Shown in pieces: positions 34,158 through 43,027 of a stretch of DNA of 64,000 nucleotides. The notes under the pieces are model-generated. The model was not told where the DNA came from. It did no database searches and saw nothing but the letters and a program-made list of their open reading frames with translations. This stretch comes from Pseudomonas sp. H9 (GTDB lineage Bacteria > Pseudomonadota > Gammaproteobacteria > Pseudomonadales > Pseudomonadaceae): positions 62,001 to 126,000 of the forward strand of contig NZ_SMOK01000021.1 in the NCBI RefSeq assembly GCF_004353925.1, in the 5' to 3' direction. Both the position numbers and the translations under genes were made by a program. How positions within the stretch are numbered: the stretch's first letter is position 1; each line of letters opens with the position of its first letter.

Positions 34158-35231
34158 TCAAAAGCTCTGAGCATCAAGGATCTGCGCTTCGCTCATCGGC
34201 GCAGGGCGGGAAAAATACTCTAGCAAGCGGCCACTGCGGTTAGTGAATATGCCATCGACGCCCGCCGCCATGACCTTATCTACATCGACCGCCTCATCCA
34301 CCGTGTACACATGCACCAGCAGCCCCTTGTCGTGGCTCAGTTGATTCATCCACGGCTGCACCAGATCGGCATAACTCTGTGCACCACCACCGGTGAGTGC
34401 AGCAGACGGACCAGTACCAATAGCGCCCGCCGCCTTGGCGTAATCCAGCCAGCGTTCGAACTCAGCTTTGCTCCGGGGTTGCTGGCGGGCATAGAACGCG
34501 GCTTTGTCGGTTTCGCCAGACTCGGCAAAGCTTTGTGCCGAAGCCGGTTCGATACTGCCCTTGCCAACCCACAACAGCAGCACCTTCGGCACTTGAGGCA
34601 TTTCCTTGTGCAGCAAGGCCAGGCTGTTGCGGTCAAAGCTCTGCAACACCACCCTGCCCGGCTGGTCGAGCCAGCCACGCGCGTGCAGGCGCGCTTTCAA
34701 GTCGGCTTCGATTCCAGGGAACAACGTCGGCACCTTGGTTTCGATGTACAACCCCGGACGTTTATTCGGGTGCCCTTCAGCAATATCCATGACCTCGTCC
34801 AAGGTCAGTATCTGCAAACCTTTGAAGCCTGAACGCGCGCGCTCAGGGTAGGCCTGATTGAACCAGCTCCCGGCATCCAGCGACTTGAGTTCAGCCAGGG
34901 TGAAGGCACTGACCGGGCTGTTCTTGCGCTGTGGAAAACGCTCGGCCACATCACTGGTTCGCAGCAAGTTGTCATCGTGCACCGCCACTAACACACCGTC
35001 CTTGCTGCGTTGCAGATCCAGTTCGAGGTAATCGACCCCCAACTCCCGCGCCAGCACGTAGGCCGCTGCGGTGGACTCCGGCGCATCGAACGAGGCACCC
35101 CGATGAGCAATCACCGCCGGATATGGAATGCCCTGGCGTGCAGCCAGCTCGCGGCCCGATTCAGTCTTGGCCAACGCGGCCAGGGGCAGCAGCAGCAAAC
35201 AACACAACCTGCCAAATCCTTGCATCGTCAT
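34158..35231 (-). CDS. Periplasmic glycerophosphodiester phosphodiesterase (GlpQ type)
   Basis: This is a 357-residue protein with a signal peptide ending near LAALAKT (about 20-22). The GDPD TIM barrel begins YPAVIAHRGASFDAPESTAAA, where His-Arg is the active site. VDYLELDLQRSKDGVLVAVHD carries the metal ligands and second His. It hydrolyses lipid-derived glycerophosphodiesters to glycerol 3-phosphate and alcohol. The last domain has VHVYTVDEAVDVDKVMAAGVDGIFTN split over the barrel end. GAGGA lies 8 nt upstream of the ATG. Confidence 0.9.
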   Translation of the reverse strand: MTMQGFGRLCCLLLLPLAALAKTESGRELAARQGIPYPAVIAHRGASFDAPESTAAAYVLARELGVDYLELDLQRSKDGVLVAVHDDNLLRTSDVAERFPQRKNSPVSAFTLAELKSLDAGSWFNQAYPERARSGFKGLQILTLDEVMDIAEGHPNKRPGLYIETKVPTLFPGIEADLKARLHARGWLDQPGRVVLQSFDRNSLALLHKEMPQVPKVLLLWVGKGSIEPASAQSFAESGETDKAAFYARQQPRSKAEFERWLDYAKAAGAIGTGPSAALTGGGAQSYADLVQPWMNQLSHDKGLLVHVYTVDEAVDVDKVMAAGVDGIFTNRSGRLLEYFSRPAPMSEAQILDAQSF

Positions 35232-35342
35232 GACATGTCCTCTTGGTCCCGTGCCAAACCAGCATAGTCACCGACACTGATGACAACGCAGTGGCATGCT
35301 AAAGTCGCGCCGATCAACTGCCACACCTGGAACAGTGAACCC

Positions 35343-36365
35343 ATGCCCCACACCGACCTCGACGCCAACCTCCACGCTTGGCCTGACCTGATCGCCAGCC
35401 ATCCGTGCAGCGGCCTGTTGCTTGGCAATGGTGCCAGCCGAGCATTGTGGCGCCCGTTCACCTATTTTTCGCTGTTCGAAGAAGCGCAGCGGGTGCGCCA
35501 CAAACCCTTGAACCAGACTGACCAGGCCTTGTTCAAATCCTTTGGCACCGAGTTGTTCGAACCGGTGCTCAGCGCCTTGAACACCACAGTACGTATCAAC
35601 GCCGCTCTGGCTATCAGTTCGTCAGCACCGCTGAACCGCTACTACGCGATCAAGGAAGCCTTGATTCACGCCGTTCGCAGTGTGCACATACCATGGCGGT
35701 TACTGCCGCCATCGACCTTGCAGCTCATTAACCACGAACTGCGTAGCTACCAGAGCGTGTATTCAAGCAATTACGACCTGCTTTGCCACTGGGCCGCCAG
35801 CCAGACTCCGGATGCGTTCCAAGCGTTGTTCGATGAGGAAGGCAGCTTCGATATCCGCCACACACGCAACCCAGGCACCCGAATGCTGTACCTGCACGGC
35901 GGCCTGCACCTACTCAAGCAGCAAGATGGCAGTACCCGTCAGCGCAGTGCCAGCGGCAGCCAACTGCTCGACGGTTTTGCCGTTAACACGCCGGGGGATG
36001 TACCGCTGTTCGTCAACGAAAGCAGCAGCGACGACAAGCTCAAGGTGATCCGCAGCTCTGACTACCTGAGCTGGTGCCTGGGTGAACTGGCACGTCATCA
36101 GGGCGGAATATGCCTGTTCGGTCAGCACCTGGACGCCAGCGATCGTCACCTGTTGCAGGCGCTCAAGCAGGCGCGCCCCGCACACCTGGCCATTGCTATC
36201 CGGCCGTTGAGCGAAGCCTCGATCATCAGCCAGAAACAGCATTACGCCCAGCGCTTTGCGGACACGCCAGGCATACCGCTGTATTTCTTCGACGCCAGTA
36301 GCCATCCCCTCGGCGCGCCTGGGTTGGAGGTTGCAGCTCCGCCACCGGTACGTAAGCGCAGATAA
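35343..36365 (+). CDS. DUF4917 family protein with SIR2-like motifs
   Basis: This is a 340-residue cytosolic protein. The N-terminal LLLGNGASRAL (G28-S32) looks like a nucleotide-binding loop. SSNYDLLCHWA (N143-D145), LYLHGGLHLL (H185) and LFGQHLDASDRH (D267) follow in the order and spacing of the SIR2-like fold (TNYD, LHG, GxSxxD). The known family assignment is DUF4917, with no established function. The relation to SIR2 NADases is inferred from these motifs. The ATG at 35343 starts the conserved part. It stands alone between a phosphodiesterase and an ECF sigma factor. Confidence 0.75.
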   Translation: MPHTDLDANLHAWPDLIASHPCSGLLLGNGASRALWRPFTYFSLFEEAQRVRHKPLNQTDQALFKSFGTELFEPVLSALNTTVRINAALAISSSAPLNRYYAIKEALIHAVRSVHIPWRLLPPSTLQLINHELRSYQSVYSSNYDLLCHWAASQTPDAFQALFDEEGSFDIRHTRNPGTRMLYLHGGLHLLKQQDGSTRQRSASGSQLLDGFAVNTPGDVPLFVNESSSDDKLKVIRSSDYLSWCLGELARHQGGICLFGQHLDASDRHLLQALKQARPAHLAIAIRPLSEASIISQKQHYAQRFADTPGIPLYFFDASSHPLGAPGLEVAAPPPVRKRR

Positions 36366-36393
36366 ATACCGCGACACTTTTGTCATGGTAAAC

Positions 36394-36412
36394 AGCAATT
36401 ATTATCGATACC
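36394..36412. promoter_or_regulatory. Candidate Fur box upstream of the ECF sigma gene
   Basis: The minus-strand reading GGTATCGATAATAATTGCT matches the 19-bp Fur consensus at 12 positions. It lies about 40 bp upstream of the sigma gene start, where iron-responsive repression of FecI-type genes is expected. Confidence 0.5.
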
Positions 36413-36452
36413 ATTCGCGGCTTTCTTTTGCGGTCTACCCTGGAAAGCTGGC

Positions 36453-36992
36453 ATGCAACGCTCCAAACCCGACCCGCTCGCACAGGAAACGTGCCGCGGG
36501 TTTTATGCCGATATCCTGCATTTCCTGCGCAAGCGCATGGACAATGCCAGTGATGCGGCCGATATGACCCAGGACGTGTTCACCCAATGGCTGGGGTACC
36601 GCGACCGGGCACGGGTGGAGCAACCGCGAGCGTTTCTGTTCCAGATGGCGCGCAATCTGCTCAGCGATCACTGGCGGCGCCAGCGTGTACGCCACACCGT
36701 TCTCGATGAACAATCAGAACCTGACGAAAACGCGGTTATTGATAACAACGCCGACCCACTGCACCACGCCCAGCAGCAGCAACGCCTGGAACAATTGAAG
36801 ACCGTGATTGGCGAACTCTCGCCGCGCCGCCGTGAAGCCCTTATGCTGCACCGCTTCGAAGGTTTGTCGCAGGCACAGATTGGTGAGCGCATGGGCATCT
36901 CGGTGAGCATGGTGGAAAAACACATTGCCGCTGCACTGCTGCATTGCAAGCAGCGCCTGGACAGTGACAACGGCATGGAGCAGCCCGAATGA
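36453..36992 (+). CDS. FecI-type ECF sigma factor (iron/heme signalling)
   Basis: This is a 179-residue sigma-70 family protein with region 2 (FYADILHFLRKRM to DMTQDVFTQWL) and region 4 (LSQAQIGERMGISVSMVEKHI). The VEKHI ending of region 4 is typical of FecI/FpvI/HasI-like iron-starvation sigma factors. It overlaps the FecR-like gene by 4 bp and is preceded by a Fur-like site. It is expected to direct transcription of the TonB receptor gene downstream. Confidence 0.92.
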   Translation: MQRSKPDPLAQETCRGFYADILHFLRKRMDNASDAADMTQDVFTQWLGYRDRARVEQPRAFLFQMARNLLSDHWRRQRVRHTVLDEQSEPDENAVIDNNADPLHHAQQQQRLEQLKTVIGELSPRRREALMLHRFEGLSQAQIGERMGISVSMVEKHIAAALLHCKQRLDSDNGMEQPE

Positions 36993-37939
36993 CCGCCCTC
37001 CCCGATACCGAAAAACACTCGGTCGACGCCCAGGCCGCCCGCTGGTTTACCCATAACCGCAACAACCCTTCGCGCGCCTCGCGCAAAGACTTTGCCCTGT
37101 GGATGCAGACGCCTGAACACGCCCGTGCCTACAGTCAGTTCGAGCAGCTTTGGGACGATCTGGGCGCACTTAAAAGCCTCAGCCAGGTAGTGCCGTTACC
37201 TGCACGCAAACCCCGCAACTGGCGTCCGACTCTGGCTACTGCTGCGGCCCTGGTGTGTGCATTGCTGGCCGGCAACCTGGGGTTGCCCAGCCAGTACTAC
37301 CAGCACAGCGTGGCGATCAACAGTGAACAAGCGCAGACCCTGGAATTGCCCGATGGCAGTCAACTGAGTGTCAATGCCCATACCCGACTACGTCTGGATT
37401 TCGATGGCGAGCGCCGCCTGATTCACCTGGACAAAGGCCAGTTCTACATCGATGTTGCCGCCGACAAAGAACGCCCGTTGCTCGTCGATGCCGGCAGTGC
37501 TCGAGTCAGGGTAGTAGGCACCGGTTTCGACCTGCGCCGCAGCCGACAGGAACTGGTGTTGAGCGTTGCACACGGCCAGGTCGCCCTGAAAACTTCCGAA
37601 CAAGGCCCGGCACCGGCCCTGCTCGGAGCAGGCCAGCGCGCGGTCTACGATGCGGTCCGGGGCACCCTCAACACTCAGCACCTCAAAGATCAGGAAGTAG
37701 CTGACTGGCGTGGTGGTCACGTGACCTTTCGCGACCGTGAGCTGAGCAGCCTGATCGATGAGATCGCACTCTACCGCCCCGCCGAGATCGTGCTTGCCGA
37801 CCCGGCCCTGGGGCGCTTCAGGGTCTCCGGCAACCTTGATGTCAATGACCCGGACGCCTTGCTCAATGCCCTGCCCGCCCTGCTCCCGGTCAAGACCGTG
37901 AGCCTGGCCGATGGCCGTTTGCGGATCGAGCGCAAATAA
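36989..37939 (+). CDS. FecR-family transmembrane sigma regulator
   Basis: This is a 316-residue protein. The cytosolic N-terminal DUF4880 part contains AARWFTHNRNNPSRASRKDFALWMQ split over about 12-40. A single TM follows (about 83-100). The periplasmic FecR domain (VAINSEQAQTLELPDGSQL onward) and the C-terminal STN-like segment (LNALPALLPVKTVSL) complete it. It relays the signal from the substrate-bound receptor to the ECF sigma factor. It is coupled to the sigma gene by an ATGA overlap. Confidence 0.92.
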   Translation: MTALPDTEKHSVDAQAARWFTHNRNNPSRASRKDFALWMQTPEHARAYSQFEQLWDDLGALKSLSQVVPLPARKPRNWRPTLATAAALVCALLAGNLGLPSQYYQHSVAINSEQAQTLELPDGSQLSVNAHTRLRLDFDGERRLIHLDKGQFYIDVAADKERPLLVDAGSARVRVVGTGFDLRRSRQELVLSVAHGQVALKTSEQGPAPALLGAGQRAVYDAVRGTLNTQHLKDQEVADWRGGHVTFRDRELSSLIDEIALYRPAEIVLADPALGRFRVSGNLDVNDPDALLNALPALLPVKTVSLADGRLRIERK

Positions 37940-37944
37940 AACCT

Positions 37945-37963
37945 GAGAATATTTTTCATTCGC
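37945..37963 (+). promoter_or_regulatory. Candidate Fur/ECF-sigma control site before the receptor
   Basis: GAGAATATTTTTCATTCGC agrees with the Fur consensus at 12 of 19 positions. It lies 92 bp upstream of the receptor ATG, in the 115-bp gap where a FecI-type promoter is expected. Whether it is a Fur box, an ECF -35 region or both cannot be settled by reading. Confidence 0.35.
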
Positions 37964-38054
37964 ATATGAGGGTTTTCAGCAGTACCGCGTCTTCCTCCCG
38001 TCTGCGTAGTCATTGCAGGCCTTTTTGGCCTTTGTTGCCGTACTGGGGGATTTC

Positions 38055-40607
38055 ATGTTGCGCGCGTTTCGTCCATTCACACCTTTGTCTGCTCGTCCAT
38101 CGCTGCTGGCCGCTTGCCTGGCCCTGAGCCTGCAAACCGAGGCTGCGCCGGTCGCGCTGAACCTGCCGGCGCAACCGCTGGCGACGTCGTTGAGCCAATT
38201 GGCCCAACAGGCCAAGGTGCAACTGCTGTTCGACGAAGCCTTGCTGCGCAGTGTGCAGGCCCCGGCCCTGAATGGCGCGTTCGAAGCCCAGGAGGCGATT
38301 GAGCAACTGTTGCGTAACAGCCGCTTTACCGTGGTCAAGATGGGCAACACTTACGTGGTACGCCTGCGCGAAGGTGACCCAACCGCCGACAACGGTATCC
38401 AGTTGAGTGCCGTGAGCATCATCGGCGACAGGCATCAAATCGACCCCAGCACCGTCGGCCGCTCGACGCTGACCCAGGAAGACATCGACCGTTACCAGCC
38501 CAGCAATATTCCCAGCATCCTCTCGACCCTGCCTGGAGTGAACATGGGCGGCTCGGTCAAGCCCGGCGGCCAGACCATCAACATCTGGGGCCTGGGGGAC
38601 GCCGAAGACGTACCGATGACTGTCGACGGTGCGACCAAAAGTGGATTTGAGCGTTATCAGCAGGGCACCATCTTTATCGAGCCGGAGCTGATCAAGAGCA
38701 TTGAAGTCGAGAAAGGCCCGCACTCGATTTTCACCGGTAACGGCGGCTTTGGCGGCAGCGTCAACATGACCACCAAAGACGCTCCGGACCTGCTACAGGA
38801 AGGCCGTAACAGTGGCGCCATGCTCAAGTACGGCTATGCCAGCAACGACCACCAACAGACCTACAGTTCGGCGCTGTTTGGCCGCACCGATGATGGTCGT
38901 ATGGACGCCCTTGCCTACCTGACCAAACGTGACGGCGGCGACATCAAGCTGGCCGATACCTTGCCCGATCCGGACAACAACTACCCAATCAACCCCCAGC
39001 GCCTACCCAACAGCGCCCTGGACCTGGAGGGAGCGCTGTTCAAGTTCAACCTGCACCTGACCGACGAACACAGCTTGGGCTTTTCCTTTTCTCGGTCAGA
39101 AAGTGAGCGCTGGACACCGTTCTCGTCTACCTCTTACCCGTCCCCCCCGACACAAAGGGACATCGACAAATATGGCTACGAAAGCGCCCTCAAGCGCAAA
39201 CTGGCTCACCGTACGGTTACCGACACCACGTGGTCGACCACTTACAACTACCAGCCGATCAACAACCCACTGGTAGACCTGCAGGTGAAGTACTCGGTAT
39301 CAGACACTGAACAAACCGACGAACGCCAGGCCACGGCGTACTTCCAGCCGTCCACCGGCGGACGCAAGATGGATACCGAGTACACCGACCAGATGCTCGA
39401 TGTGCGCAACACCAGCCTGTTTGCCACCGGCCCTCTGGAGCACGCATTCACTGCTGGCTTCCAGGTACGTCGCCATGAGCGCGACACCGAAATGTGGATG
39501 CCGGGCAGCAAGTACGAAACGCCGCTCTACAACAACGGCATCTACCAGCCGAATTTCATGCCCACTGGTAGCGTCGACAGCCAGGGTTATTTCATTCAGG
39601 ACGCCATCACCTTGGGTGAGGTGACCGTGACGCCGTCGCTGCGCTACGACCACGTTGCCAACAAGGGCAAGGAAAACGACGCGCCGTTCTACAACGACCC
39701 GCAAATGGGTCATGACTACAGCGAAAAGACTTACAGCGGCTGGTCGCCACGCCTGTCGGTGTTCTGGAAGACCAACGAGCAGACAGCCTTCTTCGCCGAC
39801 TTCAGCAAAACCTGGCGCGCACCAGTGCTTGATGAGCAATATGAAGTCCAGGGCATGGGCAGCCGCACCGCCAGCAGCCGCAACCTCGACCCCGAGCGCA
39901 TCACCGCCTTGCGCGCTGGTAACATCACAACCCTTTCGAATGTGTTCACCGAGCAGGACAACGTGCTGATCCGCACCACCCTGTTCCGCAACAAGATCGA
40001 CGATGAAATTTTCAAAGCCACCGGCATTGGCTGCCCGGAACAGTTGGTCAGCGGCGAGAGCATCGCCGATGCGTGCGGCGGTGGCTTGATGTCCAACTAC
40101 CGCAACATCAAGAGCGTCACCATCAAGGGCTTCGAGGTCGAAAGCTTCTACGATTCCACCTACCTGTTCGGCTCAGCTTCCTACTCGTGGATCAGCGGCC
40201 GCCACGAAGGTGCCTACACCAACCCGTGGGGGCCTGATGTTTGGGCCAAGGACATTCCAGCACCGAAATGGATCACCACCCTGGGCGTGAAGATCCCCAG
40301 CTGGGATGCGAAAGTTGGCTGGCAGGCGCAGTTCGTGCGCAAGACCGACCGCCTGCCCAGCGACAAATACCGCGAAGGCCCTGCCAGTGGGCTGGGCGAC
40401 CGTTACTACGATCACTACGCCAACGACGATTATCAGATCCACGGCCTGTTCGCTAACTGGAAGCCCCAGCAGCCGTACCTCAAAGGTACTGAGGTCAACC
40501 TGACCGTCGACAACTTGTTCAACAATGAATACCGCGCTGAACTCAGCGGCGACTTTGCCTACAGCCAAGGGCGCAATGCCAAGGTGAGCATCACCCGCTT
40601 CTTCTGA
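38055..40607 (+). CDS. TonB-dependent outer-membrane receptor with STN domain (heme/hemoglobin type)
   Basis: This is an 850-residue receptor. The signal peptide ends near TEAAPV (about 31-34). The STN signalling domain (about 35-105) starts FNLPAQPL-like (ALNLPAQPLATSL). The plug has LSTLPGVNMGG and IEVEKGPHSIFTGNGGFGGSVN, and the 22-strand barrel ends NAKVSITRFF. KTWRAPVLDE with a later NLDPE resembles the FRAP/NPNL region of heme receptors. The ATG at 38055 has a GGGGGA ribosome site. With the sigma/FecR pair it forms a cell-surface signalling unit. No hasA-like hemophore follows. Confidence 0.85.
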   Translation: MLRAFRPFTPLSARPSLLAACLALSLQTEAAPVALNLPAQPLATSLSQLAQQAKVQLLFDEALLRSVQAPALNGAFEAQEAIEQLLRNSRFTVVKMGNTYVVRLREGDPTADNGIQLSAVSIIGDRHQIDPSTVGRSTLTQEDIDRYQPSNIPSILSTLPGVNMGGSVKPGGQTINIWGLGDAEDVPMTVDGATKSGFERYQQGTIFIEPELIKSIEVEKGPHSIFTGNGGFGGSVNMTTKDAPDLLQEGRNSGAMLKYGYASNDHQQTYSSALFGRTDDGRMDALAYLTKRDGGDIKLADTLPDPDNNYPINPQRLPNSALDLEGALFKFNLHLTDEHSLGFSFSRSESERWTPFSSTSYPSPPTQRDIDKYGYESALKRKLAHRTVTDTTWSTTYNYQPINNPLVDLQVKYSVSDTEQTDERQATAYFQPSTGGRKMDTEYTDQMLDVRNTSLFATGPLEHAFTAGFQVRRHERDTEMWMPGSKYETPLYNNGIYQPNFMPTGSVDSQGYFIQDAITLGEVTVTPSLRYDHVANKGKENDAPFYNDPQMGHDYSEKTYSGWSPRLSVFWKTNEQTAFFADFSKTWRAPVLDEQYEVQGMGSRTASSRNLDPERITALRAGNITTLSNVFTEQDNVLIRTTLFRNKIDDEIFKATGIGCPEQLVSGESIADACGGGLMSNYRNIKSVTIKGFEVESFYDSTYLFGSASYSWISGRHEGAYTNPWGPDVWAKDIPAPKWITTLGVKIPSWDAKVGWQAQFVRKTDRLPSDKYREGPASGLGDRYYDHYANDDYQIHGLFANWKPQQPYLKGTEVNLTVDNLFNNEYRAELSGDFAYSQGRNAKVSITRFF

Positions 40608-40709
40608 AACCTCAGAAAACTGTACGGATGAACTTGCGACCAACTGTAACAAGATCATCCGTGCGGGCTGTGGCTCAATGGCTGGACTTATCTGTCACAG
40701 GCTTTTGCT

Positions 40710-41597
40710 ATGTCCAGCCGCGAAAACACCGGAATGGCCCTCGGCCTTCTGGGCGTCATCATTTTCAGCCTGACCCTGCCGATGACCCGTATCGTCGTGC
40801 AGGAAATGCATCCATTGCTCAACGGCCTCGGTCGCGCCCTGCTCGCAGCCATCCCTGCCGCGCTGTTGCTGTTCTGGCGGCGTGAGAAATGGCCCACTTG
40901 GCAACAGATCAAAGGCCTGAGCCTGGTGGCCCTTGGGGTGATTCTCGGCTTTCCGGTGTTCTCGGCCTGGGCCATGCAAACCGTACCGGCCTCCCACGGC
41001 GCTTTGGTTAACGGCCTGCAACCGTTGTGTGTGGCGTTCTACGCAGCCTGGCTGTCCCATGAACGACCGTCGAAAGCCTTCTGGGCCTGCGCCGCAGCGG
41101 GCAGTGCCTTGGTGCTGGTGTACGCAATGATCATGGGCGCCGGGCAAATTCAGGCCGGTGATTTGTTGATGCTCGCCGCCATTGCCGTCGGCGGGTTGGG
41201 TTACGCAGAAGGTGGGCGACTGGCGCGGGAAATGGGCGGATGGCAGGTAATCTGCTGGGCGTTGGTGCTGGCCAGCCCGTTATTGATCGGCCCGGTGGTG
41301 TATCTGGCCCTGCAACATCAAGGACCGGTCAGCGCACAAACCTGGTGGGCCTTTGGTTATGTGTCGCTGTTCTCGCAATTCATCGGCTTCTTTGCCTGGT
41401 ATGCCGGGCTGGCCTTGGGTGGCATTGCGCGGGTCAGTCAGATCCAACTGCTGCAGATTTTCTTCACCATCGCCTTTTCGGCGTTGTTCTTTGGTGAGCA
41501 GGTCGAATCGATCACCTGGCTGTTTGCGGCAGGGGTGATTGGCACCGTGGTATTGGGACGCAAGACCCGTGTCTACCCGGCACCTGTGAAAGCCTGA
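40710..41597 (+). CDS. DMT-superfamily (EamA) transporter
   Basis: This is a 295-residue protein with ten membrane segments in two EamA halves (about 8-140 and 150-288). Typical elements are FSLTLPMTRIVVQEMHPL in the first half and FFGEQVESITWLFAAGVIGTVVL at the end of the second. It is a drug/metabolite exporter of unknown substrate. A REP pair starts 8 bp after the stop. Confidence 0.87.
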   Translation: MSSRENTGMALGLLGVIIFSLTLPMTRIVVQEMHPLLNGLGRALLAAIPAALLLFWRREKWPTWQQIKGLSLVALGVILGFPVFSAWAMQTVPASHGALVNGLQPLCVAFYAAWLSHERPSKAFWACAAAGSALVLVYAMIMGAGQIQAGDLLMLAAIAVGGLGYAEGGRLAREMGGWQVICWALVLASPLLIGPVVYLALQHQGPVSAQTWWAFGYVSLFSQFIGFFAWYAGLALGGIARVSQIQLLQIFFTIAFSALFFGEQVESITWLFAAGVIGTVVLGRKTRVYPAPVKA

Positions 41598-41604
41598 TGG
41601 CCTC

Positions 41605-41656
41605 ATCGCGGGGCAAGCCCGCTCCCACACTCTGTGGGAGCGGGCTTGCCCCGCGA
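41605..41656. repeat. REP inverted pair 6
   Basis: A tight pair (spacer about 4 bp between CCCACA and TGTGGGAG) lies between the convergent DMT transporter and methyltransferase genes. It would form a near-perfect long hairpin and could terminate both transcripts. Confidence 0.94.
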
Positions 41657-41660
41657 CGCT

Positions 41661-42878
41661 TCAAGCTGGAATCAAACCATCGGCCCGCAACAGGGTCTCC
41701 AGGCAATGCACGTTGACCCCATAGAATGCCTTCAGCTGCTGAATCTTCTCCAGCAGCGCTGTTGAATCCCCCGGCGCCTTGCGCTTCACCGCCAGGATCA
41801 TCTTGTTCTTGTTGGTGTGTTCCAGCGAGATAAACTCGAACACCTTGGTCTCATAGCCACAGGCCTCCAGGTACAAGGCGCGCAAGCTGTCGGTGAGCAT
41901 CTCGGCTTGTTGCCCCAGATGCAGCCCGTATTGCAGCATGGGCTTGAGCAGGCCTGGGCTGTGTAATTGCGGGCGAATCTGTTTGTGGCAGCACGGCGAA
42001 CACATGATGATTGCCGCACCGCAGCGAATACCGGTGTGAATTGCATAATCGGTGGCGACATCGCAGGCATGCAGGGCGATCATCACCTCAATGGCGCTGG
42101 GCACCACGCTGCGTACATCGCCGCACTCGAACACCAAGCCCGGATGCTCCAGGCGCGCAGCAGCCGCATTGCACAGTTCGACCATGTCCGGACGCAACTC
42201 CACACCGGTGACCTGAGCCTCACGCTGCAGGGTGTTACGCAGATAATCATGGATCGCAAAGGTCAGGTAGCCCTTGCCTGAGCCGAAGTCGGCCACGCGC
42301 AACGGCTGATCGGCGGCCAATGGTGCCGAATTCAGGGCATGGGAAAACACTTCGATGAATTTGTTGATCTGTTTCCACTTGCGCGACATGGCAGGGATCA
42401 GCGCCTGCTGCTTGTCGGTGACGCCCAGGTCATGCAGGAACGGACGGCTCAGTTCCAGGTAGCGTTTCTTCTCCCGATCATGCTCCCCCGCTGCTGCCGC
42501 GCGCGCCTGCTGCACAGCGTTGCGGTGAAACATCGGCTTGCCCTTCTTGCTGAATTCCAGCTGTGCTTCGTCGCTCAGGCTCAGCAGGTGAGCGTTGCGG
42601 AACGAACCCGGCAACAGCTCGGCAATCAATGCCAATGCCTCTTCATTAGGCAGGTTGCGGGTGATGTCGCGGGTCTGGTAGCGGTAAACCAACGACAAGC
42701 AGGCCTGACCTTTGACGGTCAAGGGCTTGGCGATAATCTTCTGCAAGGCTTCTTCAGTACCGACATGGCGCGCCAGCACCAGCTTGATCAGCGCGTTTTG
42801 TTGCAGGCTGGTGGCGAGCAGGCTCAGAAATTGCGCACGCGCATCCGGCGCAGCCTGGGCGGTGGGGGAATCGGACAT
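41661..42878 (-). CDS. Class I SAM-dependent methyltransferase (Methyltransf_32 type)
   Basis: This is a 405-residue protein. The SAM-binding motif I is LRVADFGSGKGYLTFAI, followed by VTGVELRPDMVELC. The cysteine-rich IIMCSPCCHKQIRPQL resembles the CxPCCHK motif of the PF13679 methyltransferase family, whose members act on rRNA or protein. An N-terminal helical domain of about 190 residues precedes it. The ATG at 42878 (MSDSPTAQ) is chosen; codons further upstream are REP sequence. The target is unknown. Confidence 0.82.
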   Translation of the reverse strand: MSDSPTAQAAPDARAQFLSLLATSLQQNALIKLVLARHVGTEEALQKIIAKPLTVKGQACLSLVYRYQTRDITRNLPNEEALALIAELLPGSFRNAHLLSLSDEAQLEFSKKGKPMFHRNAVQQARAAAAGEHDREKKRYLELSRPFLHDLGVTDKQQALIPAMSRKWKQINKFIEVFSHALNSAPLAADQPLRVADFGSGKGYLTFAIHDYLRNTLQREAQVTGVELRPDMVELCNAAAARLEHPGLVFECGDVRSVVPSAIEVMIALHACDVATDYAIHTGIRCGAAIIMCSPCCHKQIRPQLHSPGLLKPMLQYGLHLGQQAEMLTDSLRALYLEACGYETKVFEFISLEHTNKNKMILAVKRKAPGDSTALLEKIQQLKAFYGVNVHCLETLLRADGLIPA

Positions 42879-42906
42879 CGGGAGTGGGTGCCTCGGATTG
42901 ACCACG

Positions 42907-42978
42907 GTAGGAGCGGGCTTGCCCCGCGATTGCGATTTCACTGAAACACCGCGATCGCGGGGCAAGCCCGCTCCTACC
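42907..42978. repeat. REP inverted pair 7
   Basis: GTAGGAGC-outward pair between the methyltransferase and the TPM gene. Its spacer contains CACTGAAACACCGCG, related to the spacers of pairs 4 and 10. It lies 29 bp upstream of the methyltransferase start, so it is in a 5' rather than a 3' position for that gene. Confidence 0.93.
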
Positions 42979-43027
42979 GGAGGTTGAAAATTAGGCTGAG
43001 GATTTTACGTGGAGGAGCGTGCCCCGC

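Noticed and set aside
42879..42965. N-terminal extension of the methyltransferase through REP pair 7
   Set aside because: The added residues are REP-derived, and the ATG at 42878 begins the family-like sequence.
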